From: Clostridium manihotivorum
Lineage (GTDB): Bacteria > Bacillota > Clostridia > Clostridiales > Clostridiaceae
Direction: 5' to 3'
DNA length: 64,000 nucleotides
NCBI RefSeq assembly: GCF_004015185.1
Contig: NZ_CP025746.1
Span: 496,001 to 560,000 of the forward strand
Notes under the pieces: generated by a model
What the model was told of the DNA's origin: nothing
The model's database searches: none
What the model saw: only the letters and a program-made list of their open reading frames with translations
Shown: in pieces, positions 54,330-61,942 of the stretch
How the letters are laid out: every line of letters starts with the position of its first letter
How positions within the stretch are numbered: the stretch's first letter is position 1
Made by a program: the position numbers and the translations under genes

Positions 54330-54770
54330 ATGGATTGGATTTTGAAACATTATAACGAATTAACAATAGACGAGCTTTATGAAATAGTTAAGTCTAGAAT
54401 GGAAGTGTTTATAGGAGAGCAAGGAGTTACTGAGCAAGATCTAGATGATAGAGATAAAGATTGTTATCATCTCTTTGCAGTAGATAATGGAAGAGTGGTA
54501 GCTTATTGCAGGATTATTAAAGCTGGAGTTGCTTATAAAGATCCGTCCATAGGAAGGGTTTTAGTAACAAAAAGCCATAGAAGACTTGGTCTAGCCAGCA
54601 AGATGATGATAAAGGCTATGGAGTTTATAAAAAATGAACTTAAGGAAGACGGTATAACCTTATCAGCACAACAATATGTTGTAGAACTATATGAAGCTCT
54701 AGGATTTAAAAGAAAGTCTGAAGTATATATGGAAGCAGGCATTCCTCATATTAAGATGAGATATGAGTAA
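54330..54770 (+). CDS. elaA: ElaA-type GNAT acetyltransferase
   Basis: 146 residues. The ElaA pattern begins FKxY-like at LYEIVKSRMEVFIGEQGVT, continues with HLFAVDNGRVVAYCRI, and has the acetyl-CoA loop SHRRLGLASKMM near residue 85. AQQYVVELYEALGFK follows. The substrate is unknown. ATG 54330 follows AAAAGGAGAAG. Confidence 0.85.
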   Translation: MDWILKHYNELTIDELYEIVKSRMEVFIGEQGVTEQDLDDRDKDCYHLFAVDNGRVVAYCRIIKAGVAYKDPSIGRVLVTKSHRRLGLASKMMIKAMEFIKNELKEDGITLSAQQYVVELYEALGFKRKSEVYMEAGIPHIKMRYE

Positions 54771-54879
54771 ATAACTACTAATTCTTTGAGTAAGATCATT
54801 AAAGTATTTAGTGCTAATTACTTATTTTCAAAGAGCTGAGATTAAACTGTTTAAAACTTAAAATAATTATGTGAGAGTT

Positions 54880-54911
54880 TAGAGGCTATTATTTTTAGCT
54901 TCTATTTTTTT
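54880..54911 (+). terminator. terminator after the acetyltransferase gene
   Basis: TAGAGGCTA pairs with TAGCTTCTA (one G-U pair), followed by six T. The rest of the 364-bp gap holds a family-2 repeat fragment (54926-54990) and the padR promoter. Confidence 0.7.
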
Positions 54912-55040
54912 GTAAAATTTTATTGGGCTGTAGTATTTTTCTTATATACCTTTGGAAAGACGTATGTGAAAAAAGCTCACTCAAAGAAAGCTTATTAAGT
55001 GAATGCCCTAAAATTAGTAAAAAATTTTCAATTAAAACAG

Positions 55041-55098
55041 TTGACATTATGAAATAAATGGAATAATATATCAGTAAGCGATATATCGGTCAGCGATA
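55041..55098 (+). promoter_or_regulatory. padR operon promoter and operator
   Basis: TTGACA (55041-55046), 17 bp, TAATAT (55064-55069) is a near-perfect sigma-A promoter. Starting in its -10 box are two adjacent 15-bp repeats, TATCAGTAAGCGATA and TATCGGTCAGCGATA, each partly palindromic (TATC...GATA). They are probably the PadR operator for autorepression. Confidence 0.7.
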
Positions 55099-55134
55099 CA
55101 AAATCTGATAATAAAGGGAGATGACCTAAGACAG

Positions 55135-55458
55135 ATGAAGGATGCTAAAAAATATATTCCTTTGACAGAAGCTACTTATTATATACTTCTTTCCTTAACA
55201 GAAACTATACATGGTTATGGCATAATGCAGAGGGTTGAAGAAATGACTGAAGGGCAAGTAAAACTTGGACCTGGAACCTTGTATGGAGCTATAAGCAAGC
55301 TAGTTAAAGAGGAAATAATAGTAGAAGTAGTTAATGAGTTCGATTCCAGAAGAAAAAGTTATTCGCTAACAGACTTAGGAAAACAGATTATTAGATTGGA
55401 ACATTCAAGAATTGAATTACTTTATGAAAATGGTAAGTCTGTTATAGCTAAGCTATAG
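55135..55458 (+). CDS. PadR-family transcriptional regulator
   Basis: 107 residues, winged helix: TEATYYILLSLTETIHGYGI is the PadR recognition core, and LGPGTLYGAISKLVKEEIIV with the wing SRRKSYSLTDLGK follows. It is the first gene of an operon with a DUF2812 protein and an ABC exporter, so it probably represses drug or cation export and is relieved by the effector. The ribosome site AAGGGAG lies unusually far (14 bp) from ATG 55135. Confidence 0.9.
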   Translation: MKDAKKYIPLTEATYYILLSLTETIHGYGIMQRVEEMTEGQVKLGPGTLYGAISKLVKEEIIVEVVNEFDSRRKSYSLTDLGKQIIRLEHSRIELLYENGKSVIAKL

Positions 55459-55478
55459 TGTATATTTTGGAGGGCAAT

Positions 55479-56006
55479 ATGGAAAGTGAAGATAAGTTTA
55501 TAAGAAAGTTCAAGCTCTTCTTTATATGGCAGCATGAAGATGAAGAGAAATGGCTAAGGGAAATGAGTCTCAATGGATATGAACTAGTATCTGCGAGAGT
55601 ATGTAGATTTAAGTTTAGAGTCTGTGAACCAAAGGATGTAGTGTATAAGCTAGATTATAGAAGACTTAAAAAATATGACAAGGACAATTACCTCGATATA
55701 TTTGAAGAGTCAGGTTGGCAGTTTGTGACCACTTGTATGAATTGGATTTACTTTAAAAGTGAAGCAATAAGCAATGAGGAAATGGATATTTTTAATGATA
55801 TAGATTCAAAAGCTGAGATGCTCAGAACCATTCAAAAAGCATTAGCTTTAGTTTCAGTTGGAGAGCTGCTTTGTTTTACATCAGTATTTCTAAATCCAGT
55901 CAAGTCGGTTTACCTATATGTATTTTGGGCGTTAATAATTGGATTATTTATATATGGTAACACAAAGATGTTTTTTAAATATAGAGAATTAAAGAAAAAG
56001 TTATAG
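55479..56006 (+). CDS. DUF2812 membrane protein
   Basis: 175 residues. The DUF2812 domain (WQHEDEEKWLREMSLNGYEL, cut here, through YKLDYRR and IFEESGWQFV) covers residues 15-95, and two TM helices follow (about 115-160). Such proteins are usually encoded between PadR and an exporter. Its role is unknown, possibly as a membrane cofactor. ATG 55479 follows TTGGAGGG. Confidence 0.85.
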   Translation: MESEDKFIRKFKLFFIWQHEDEEKWLREMSLNGYELVSARVCRFKFRVCEPKDVVYKLDYRRLKKYDKDNYLDIFEESGWQFVTTCMNWIYFKSEAISNEEMDIFNDIDSKAEMLRTIQKALALVSVGELLCFTSVFLNPVKSVYLYVFWALIIGLFIYGNTKMFFKYRELKKKL

Positions 56007-56025
56007 ATGGAAAGGGTGAATATAT

Positions 56026-56757
56026 ATGCTAGAGGTTAAGAATTTAACTAAAAATTTTAAGAATACTAAGGCAGTAAAAGAAGTGAGTTTTACTGTGAAT
56101 CCAGGAGAAATAGTAGGTCTTCTTGGAGAAAATGGTGCAGGAAAGACCACAACAATGAGAATGGTTTCTACACTTTTAAAGCCATCCAGCGGCACGGTTC
56201 TTGTGGACGGCTTTGATGTAATAAAGGAGCCAGAAAAGGTTAGAAAAGAGATAGGAATTTTATTTGGTGGAGATGTAGGTCTTTATGATAGATTAACAGC
56301 TAGAGAGAACATGCTTTACTTCGCTAACCTTTATGGATTTACTAAGGAGGAAGCTGATAGAAGAATCAATGAATTAGCTGAAGAACTTGATATGAAGGAA
56401 TATATAGACAAGAAGGTAGGTAAGTTCTCAAGGGGTATGAAGCAAAAGGTTTCAATTGCAAGATCAATAGTGCATTCTCCATCAGTTATGCTCTTTGATG
56501 AGCCTACAACTGGGTTAGATGTAAGAGCCACAAGAATAATTCAAAACTTTATAAAGAAATGTAAGGCGGAAAATAAAACAATATTGTTCTCTAGTCACTC
56601 TATGAGTGAAGTTGAAAGACTATGTGATAGGGTAGTAATAATAAATAAAGGAGAACTCATAGAAGAGGGAACCATAGAAGAATTAAAGAAAAAACATAAC
56701 AATAATGATTTGGAAGAAGTATTTGTTGATCTTATAGGAGGTGAAAAAGATGAATAA
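56026..56757 (+). CDS. natA: ABC transporter ATP-binding protein (NatA type)
   Basis: 243 residues. The Walker A site is LLGENGAGKTTTMRM. The signature is FSRGMKQKVSIARSI, the Walker B site SVMLFDEPTTGLD, and the H-loop SSHSMSEVERL. The sequence and the partner protein resemble the Na+ exporter NatAB, but other substrates are possible. It follows DUF2812 after 19 bp and overlaps natB by 8 bp. Confidence 0.87.
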   Translation: MLEVKNLTKNFKNTKAVKEVSFTVNPGEIVGLLGENGAGKTTTMRMVSTLLKPSSGTVLVDGFDVIKEPEKVRKEIGILFGGDVGLYDRLTARENMLYFANLYGFTKEEADRRINELAEELDMKEYIDKKVGKFSRGMKQKVSIARSIVHSPSVMLFDEPTTGLDVRATRIIQNFIKKCKAENKTILFSSHSMSEVERLCDRVVIINKGELIEEGTIEELKKKHNNNDLEEVFVDLIGGEKDE

Positions 56758-57925
56758 TTTCCTTACAATATTTAAGAAAGAGCTAATGGATATCTTTAGA
56801 GACAGGAAGACAATAATATTTAGTATCTTTTTACCTATACTAATATATCCAGTAATGTTTGGTCTTGTTAATTATATGATGAAAGATGCTCAAAATGATA
56901 TAGAAAAGAAGCTGGATCTAGGCATTAAGGGAAATAAGGATTCTGCTATAGTAAGCATACTAAAAGAGCAGAAAAATATAAATCTTCATTATGACGATAA
57001 TTTAGATGCTAAGCTTAAAAAAGGAGATGTATCTCTTATAGTAGAAGTACCAGAAGGTTTTGATCAAGACATAAAAGACCTTAAACCAACGACCTTGAAG
57101 CTAGTCTATGATAAGGATTCAAATAAATCCTCCATGGCTGCATCAAATATAAGAGCGATTTTTGATTCATACTATAAATCCATTGTTAATGCAAGAGTTG
57201 AGAGCAAGGGATTGGATAAAACCTTCTTAAATCCTTTTGATATACAGCAAGTCACCGCAGACAATAAGAAGAGTAACGGCGATGATATCGGTTCTATGAT
57301 GATAGGAATGCTTCCAACATTTATAATTATATTCATGCTTACTCCAACTCTCTCAATTGCAGCAGACTTCATTGCTGGAGAAAAAGAAAGAGGAACCTTT
57401 GAACCACTACTATCTACATCAGTTAGCAGAATGTCAATAATGTGGGGCAAGCTAGCCACTCTTGCAACAGTATCAATTATAGCTTTGGTAGCCAGTATGT
57501 TAGCTATGGGAGGATCCTTAGTATATAACTTTAAGCTAGGCAGCTCTTTGAATATAACTCCTAAGGCTCTGATATTAATTTCAGTATTTGCATTATTTAT
57601 ATTAATATCAGTTTGTGCAGTAGAAATGGCAATAAGCATATACGCAAAGTCTATAAAAGAAGCAAACTCATTTTTAGCAGGAATTACGGCACCAGTATTC
57701 ATATTATCTTATATCCCATTTATGATGGATGCTAAAACTGCTAAGTTTATATACTTCCATGTACCTATAGTTAATGTAGTAGTACTTATGAAGGAGTTTT
57801 TAGTAGGAATATTCAACACTCAGCATATTCTTGTGGTAGCAGCTTGGCATATAGTTTACGTAATATTATCACTTCTATTCGCCAAAATAATGTTCTCAAG
57901 AGAAGAGGTTATATTTAGAAGTTAA
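56750..57925 (+). CDS. natB: ABC exporter permease (NatB type)
   Basis: 391 residues. TM1 near residue 25, a long extracellular segment (residues 45-180), then five TM helices with the FIAGEKERGTFEPLLSTSVS block near residue 207 typical of ABC-2 permeases of the NatB group. It works with the ATPase above, probably exporting Na+ or an amphiphile. The ATG at 56750 is used because GGAGGTGA lies just upstream; an earlier in-frame GTG at 56741 is inside that site. Confidence 0.85.
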   Translation: MNNFLTIFKKELMDIFRDRKTIIFSIFLPILIYPVMFGLVNYMMKDAQNDIEKKLDLGIKGNKDSAIVSILKEQKNINLHYDDNLDAKLKKGDVSLIVEVPEGFDQDIKDLKPTTLKLVYDKDSNKSSMAASNIRAIFDSYYKSIVNARVESKGLDKTFLNPFDIQQVTADNKKSNGDDIGSMMIGMLPTFIIIFMLTPTLSIAADFIAGEKERGTFEPLLSTSVSRMSIMWGKLATLATVSIIALVASMLAMGGSLVYNFKLGSSLNITPKALILISVFALFILISVCAVEMAISIYAKSIKEANSFLAGITAPVFILSYIPFMMDAKTAKFIYFHVPIVNVVVLMKEFLVGIFNTQHILVVAAWHIVYVILSLLFAKIMFSREEVIFRS

Positions 57926-58022
57926 GAGTAAAATTCTAATGTTTCTAATTATAAACATATTAAATATTTAAGACTTCTTAATACAGTGTTGCTAAACAGA
58001 TATTTGTAAATATTAATGAGTA

Positions 58023-58074
58023 AAAGTCATGCGTAAAAGATTAGTTGTTTTTTATGCATGACTTCTACTTTTTT
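58023..58074 (+). terminator. terminator after the exporter operon
   Basis: AAGTCATGC pairs with GCATGACTT, with an inner GTAAAA/TTTTAT step, followed by a T-run. Confidence 0.8.
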
Positions 58075-58075
58075 T

Positions 58076-58675
58076 AGGACTAATAAAACCCTGTCTCTAA
58101 TATTAAAGGAAGAGCTTGGTTACATTTCCTAAGGTTAAAGATAAAGAAGATGCTAAATGTTTTATTAACCTTTATAATTACTTTCTTTTCATCAAATGAA
58201 AGGAGGATATAGTAGATTATAGTTGTGACGGTTATAAAAATATGTTTCTATAAAAGTTCTAAAGTTATATAATAGATGGAGTGTATAGTAATATACTTAA
58301 TAGGCAAGTATAAAAATATATGTTATTGGAATAATAGTATAGAATTGCATATAATTATATAATAATGAAGTATTATAGTAGTTTATCATGTTCTGATTTA
58401 AGTTAAGTTGTTACTTAAATTGAAAAATAACATATAAATAAAGCCTTAGATATATTTGTTGCAACTATTAATTTTAATGATTTCATTGGATATATAACCT
58501 AATAATCAAGTTATGATATTAATAATAGTGATAATAGTTTGGACAGGCTTCTAGTGTAGGATAAAAAAATTAAATATTTATTAAATATTAAAGCTGTAAT
58601 TAAAATGTAATTAAAACTAAATATGTCTTTGTTATATTAAGTAAGGCAATTATTATAGATGAAAGGATTTGTATT
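58076..58675. other. 600-bp intergenic region
   Basis: No gene is recognised. An isolated AAAGGAGGAT sequence (58198-58207), immediately after a small TTCAT...ATGAA hairpin, is a ribosome-site-like relic with no frame after it. The rest is AT-rich upstream sequence of the glycosidase gene. Confidence 0.4.
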
Positions 58676-59689
58676 ATGAAGAAGAAAAAAGCAAGGAACA
58701 AAAGTAGGTTTTCATACAAAAAGTTTGCTTTGTTTATAGTTTACATAATAGTATTTACAATTGTAACTTCGCCTATAATATTATTATTTGGTCCATATAA
58801 TGATGTTAGAAAGATGGTTTTAGGTACTGTTTTAGGTACGAGGCACAGTTATCTTATAACTAAATTTTTACCTGAGTCAACTATAAATGACTTGTTGGAT
58901 AAAACCAGCCAATCTGCACCAACAATGAAAGAAGATACTAGTTTAATTAATATAAAGAATACTTTTGGCAATGATATAGAGAGATATGACTTCCATACTG
59001 ACAGATATGATGGATATATGCTTGAGGTAAAGAACCCTAAGAAGGTAAGAGTGGCCATGACTAAATATTTAGGTAAGGTTGGGGAAAAGACCAGCGAATT
59101 TGCCAAGGATTATAATGCCATAGCTGCAATAAATGGAGGGGCCTTCAGTGACCAGACTCCAGATGGAAAGCTTTATGAAGGTACAGGGGCTGTACCTGGA
59201 GGATATGTAATTTCTGATGGAAAGGTTATATATCCAAAAGAGAATATAAATTACGATGATGCTAAAAGTGCGGTTGCAATAAGTAAGAGTGGAGTACTTA
59301 TAGTTGGGGATTATACCATAAACGACTTGAAAAAACTAAATGTAAAGGAAGCTATGTGCTTTTCAAATGTTCCTATAATCGTGAATGGCCAGAGACAGAT
59401 TAAGGCTAAGGATAAGTTTATAGATGGAATTAATCCTAGAACAGCTATCGGACAGAAAAGTGATGGAACCATATTACTTCTTGTTATAGATGGAAGAAAG
59501 AGTGTTAGTAAAATTGGCGCAAATATGTATGATGTTCAAGAGATAATGATGTCAAGAGGGGCAGTGAATGCAGGAAAGCTTGATGGTGGTTATTCAAGTA
59601 CCATGTATTATGATGGAGAAGTTATTAACTCACCTAATGTTTGGTCTGGGGAGAGAAAGGTAGCCACAGCATTTTATGTGGAAAAGTAG
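58676..59689 (+). CDS. phosphodiester glycosidase (NAGPA domain) protein
   Basis: 337 residues. One TM helix near the N-terminus (residues 15-37) anchors it outside the membrane. The NAGPA domain (about 120-335) has AAINGGAFSDQTPDG, GINPRTAIGQKSDGTILLLV, the acidic site VIDGRKS, and DGGYSSTMYYDG with the conserved aspartate. Relatives hydrolyse phosphodiester-linked sugars on surface polymers. It is followed after 10 bp by another membrane-anchored gene, so the two probably work together. Confidence 0.87.
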   Translation: MKKKKARNKSRFSYKKFALFIVYIIVFTIVTSPIILLFGPYNDVRKMVLGTVLGTRHSYLITKFLPESTINDLLDKTSQSAPTMKEDTSLINIKNTFGNDIERYDFHTDRYDGYMLEVKNPKKVRVAMTKYLGKVGEKTSEFAKDYNAIAAINGGAFSDQTPDGKLYEGTGAVPGGYVISDGKVIYPKENINYDDAKSAVAISKSGVLIVGDYTINDLKKLNVKEAMCFSNVPIIVNGQRQIKAKDKFIDGINPRTAIGQKSDGTILLLVIDGRKSVSKIGANMYDVQEIMMSRGAVNAGKLDGGYSSTMYYDGEVINSPNVWSGERKVATAFYVEK

Positions 59690-59699
59690 GTGAACTGTT

Positions 59700-60731
59700 A
59701 TGAAAAAGCTTAGAACATTTTTAATATGGACTGTCATTGCATTAATTATAGAAAATGGTGTGTTTTTATACTTTGAAAAAGTATACTTGGTTCAAGGTTC
59801 TTCTATTAAAGCAGAGAAGGTAGAAAAGAGAAAAGCCAGTGATATGAAAGATGTTAGTATTCCAAGTGAGGCCAAGGATGTAAAAATGTCTCATGATGGA
59901 TCTTATATATCATATTTAGAAGATGGGGCATTAAAAATAGGGGATAGGACTAAAGGTACAGTAAAGACTGTTAAGGTAGCTGACTATATGTCTATAAACT
60001 ATACAAAATGGGTAACTGACGGAAACTTCTTAATAATAGCTGAAAAGACAAAGGATGCAAAGAAACCATATATAGGTTTTTACAAGTATGATGCGGTTAG
60101 GGATGATAAAACCGAGCTTACAGATTTAGATCTACATAAAGACATAATAAATTTATCAAGTAGCAAGGATAATATACAAGATATGGCCTTTGCAACCTCC
60201 TCCAATGTTATGTACTTTAAATTAGGAAAAACATCAGATAGATGTGATATATATAAAATAAACGTAATGTCTCAGATGGAAAAGGTTAAGACTAATCTTC
60301 AAGGTATAGATACCATAGAAGTAGATCCAGTGAATGCAAACTTAATATATGAACAGTCTGGTATGGTAAAAATAAACACTGGTTCTAAACAAACTAGAAT
60401 TAAAAATCTTAGTGAAGGAAATGTACTAGGTCATAGCGACAGTTCAGTATTTATTGCCAAGGGAAAAAGTGATTCTATTAGTGAGATAGTATATGGAGAC
60501 GTAGAAAAACCTACAAGCAGCTGGCAAAGAATTAGTTTAGATAATAAAACTAGTACAAAGAATATATTCTTGACTTCTGGAGGTAGAGTTTTTGTAAATA
60601 ATTCAAACAAGACTTTAACTGATTTAACTAGTAAAAAGAATATAAAGTATGAAGGAACCTTATTAGACGTCAATGATAGAGGAATACTATGTGAAGTCGA
60701 CGGTCAGTCTAAGGTAGTAGAATTAGAATAA
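59700..60731 (+). CDS. membrane-anchored extracytoplasmic protein, partner of the glycosidase
   Basis: 343 residues. One N-terminal TM helix (residues 5-25), then a beta-rich extracellular part with repeated blade-like motifs (VKMSHDGSYISYLEDG, WVTDGNFLIIAEK, AFATSSNVMYFKLG), suggesting a beta-propeller. I do not recognise a named family. ATG 59700 follows TAGGTGA. Its linkage to the NAGPA gene suggests a surface-glycan role. Confidence 0.65.
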   Translation: MKKLRTFLIWTVIALIIENGVFLYFEKVYLVQGSSIKAEKVEKRKASDMKDVSIPSEAKDVKMSHDGSYISYLEDGALKIGDRTKGTVKTVKVADYMSINYTKWVTDGNFLIIAEKTKDAKKPYIGFYKYDAVRDDKTELTDLDLHKDIINLSSSKDNIQDMAFATSSNVMYFKLGKTSDRCDIYKINVMSQMEKVKTNLQGIDTIEVDPVNANLIYEQSGMVKINTGSKQTRIKNLSEGNVLGHSDSSVFIAKGKSDSISEIVYGDVEKPTSSWQRISLDNKTSTKNIFLTSGGRVFVNNSNKTLTDLTSKKNIKYEGTLLDVNDRGILCEVDGQSKVVELE

Positions 60732-60737
60732 TAAATA

Positions 60738-60784
60738 AGAACTACAAAGCATACTATATGAGCTAGCTTTGTAGTTCTTATTTT
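60738..60784 (+). terminator. terminator after the glycosidase operon
   Basis: AAGAACTACAAAGC pairs with GCTTTGTAGTTCTT around a 15-base loop. A short family-2-like fragment (about 60820-60870) follows. Confidence 0.8.
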
Positions 60785-60912
60785 ACTTTACAACAATCCA
60801 ACATGAATACTGAAACTTCTATAAGGTATAATTAAAAAATACACCTTTTTCATAGGAAACTATATTTAAGATAAGACTTTATATAATTATTTATAGATGG
60901 TTCAATCTAGTT

Positions 60913-61146
60913 TTACTTTTGAAGTCCAAGTAAATCCTCAGTTCTATCAGTTATGTATTTATAGGCATCGCTTATTCCTTGATTGTAAAATTCTGAAGAT
61001 AGCTCTTCTATAAAAAAATCTAAAACTGCAGAAGCTGCTAAGTTACCTATTTCCTCATCTCTTTCATTGTAGAAAAATTCCTGTATGGAGGAAATCATCT
61101 CCTCTCTTTTTTCTTTACTAATTGGTGACTTTTTCTCTTTTCTCAA
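60913..61146 (-). CDS. DUF2164-family small protein
   Basis: 77 residues. The block ISSIQEFFYNERDEEIGNLA, continuing through AVLDFFIEELSSEFYNQGI, is the DUF2164 family core. Soluble and helical. Function unknown. AAAGGAGAATA precedes ATG 61146. Confidence 0.8.
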   Translation of the reverse strand: MRKEKKSPISKEKREEMISSIQEFFYNERDEEIGNLAASAVLDFFIEELSSEFYNQGISDAYKYITDRTEDLLGLQK

Positions 61147-61192
61147 GATTATATTCTCCTTTTAAACAAATATAATATAGTGAATATCTAGT

Positions 61193-61277
61193 TATAGGTA
61201 TATTTATAAATGCCACAAAATCACAAGAAGCCGGATTTTATAACAAGCATAAATTAAGTTTTCACAAAGGGTGTATA
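61193..61277. repeat. palindromic element, internally deleted copy
   Basis: TATAGGTATAT at the left end, inner AAGAAGCCGGATTTTATAAC and AAATTAAGTTTTCAC arms, GTGTATA at the right end, about 85 bp. It shares TATA with the following copy. Confidence 0.7.
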
Positions 61278-61377
61278 GATCTCCCAACTTAATTATTAAT
61301 TTGTGCAGGTCTTAAGATCCCTAGAAAAGGAAATTTTCGAACAAGTATAAATTAGGTTTGGCTATAGGAATTCTTTA
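61274..61377. repeat. 104-bp palindromic element, diverged copy
   Basis: Ends TATAGATCTCC and GGAATTCTTTA, 104 bp apart, with arms ACTTAATTATTAATTTGTG and AAGTATAAATTAGGTTT. As in the 11165/11265 pair, two elements abut through one TATA. Confidence 0.7.
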
Positions 61378-61545
61378 GCAATAGCATTCAAATTAGTTAG
61401 TTGTAGAGATTTCTGATAAAATATATAACAATTATAAATCAATATACATACTATAGGCAATAAAAGCAAAGTCTTATAGAGTATTGCAATGTATAATGAT
61501 AAATCTAGATGATTTCCTATAATTAATTTTTATATGTTTGATTAC

Positions 61546-61574
61546 TTGATTATACTTTGTCATTATGTTAAAAT
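61546..61574 (+). promoter_or_regulatory. promoter of the hisS leader
   Basis: TTGATT, 17 bp, TAAAAT. Transcription would begin near 61581, about 25 bp before the leader ATG. Confidence 0.6.
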
Positions 61575-61604
61575 TATGAAAATTAGTTTTGGAGAAGTAT
61601 ATTT

Positions 61605-61655
61605 ATGATAAAAGAGAATTTTAATTTCCGAGTAAAATTACATCACCATAGATAG
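61605..61655 (+). CDS. candidate histidine leader peptide of hisS
   Basis: A 16-codon frame, MIKENFNFRVKLHHHR, with a ribosome site GGAGAAG (61591-61597) at correct spacing and three consecutive His codons (CAT CAC CAT) just before the stop. It ends about 80 bp before a strong terminator upstream of the histidyl-tRNA synthetase gene. Leader peptides rich in the cognate amino acid control his operons in enterobacteria; in clostridial relatives T-box control is usual, and none is seen here. Confidence 0.6.
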   Translation: MIKENFNFRVKLHHHR

Positions 61656-61776
61656 AAGGCTTGTTCTTGGTTAAAGTAACCATAGATACAGGTCTATTGC
61701 TGTTTAGCTTGTATCTATGGTGTAAGGATAGAAATTATCACCCACATAGGTACAAAACCTGTGTGGGTGTTTTTTT
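61644..61776 (+). promoter_or_regulatory. candidate attenuator of hisS
   Basis: Terminator: CACCCACATAGGT (61739-61751) with ACCTGTGTGGGTG (61757-61769), then seven T. Upstream, TGTATCTATGGTG (61710-61722) is complementary to three separate segments: CACCATAGATA over the His codons (61644-61654, 11 bp), ACCATAGATACA (61679-61690, 12 bp), and CATAGGTACA inside the terminator arm (61745-61754, one G-U pair). ATACAGGT (near 61686) can also pair with ACCTGTGT of the terminator's 3' arm. These pairings exclude each other. Confidence 0.6.
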
Positions 61777-61942
61777 GCTTTTAAATATTAAGTTTTTTCT
61801 TAGTTAAACCTTCCAATACTAGCTAATGACAGTCCTTGAGGGGACGGTAAAATAAAAAACTTATATTTGTGGTAAAGAAACTATTTATATAAATTATCAA
61901 AACTAACAAATCAATTAGATTAGCAATTTAGGAGGAATAGAA

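Noticed and set aside
61605-61942. T-box riboswitch before hisS
   Set aside because: The expected T-box sequence (TGGNACC type) and the stem I landmarks are not visible. The His codons lie in a frame with its own ribosome site instead.
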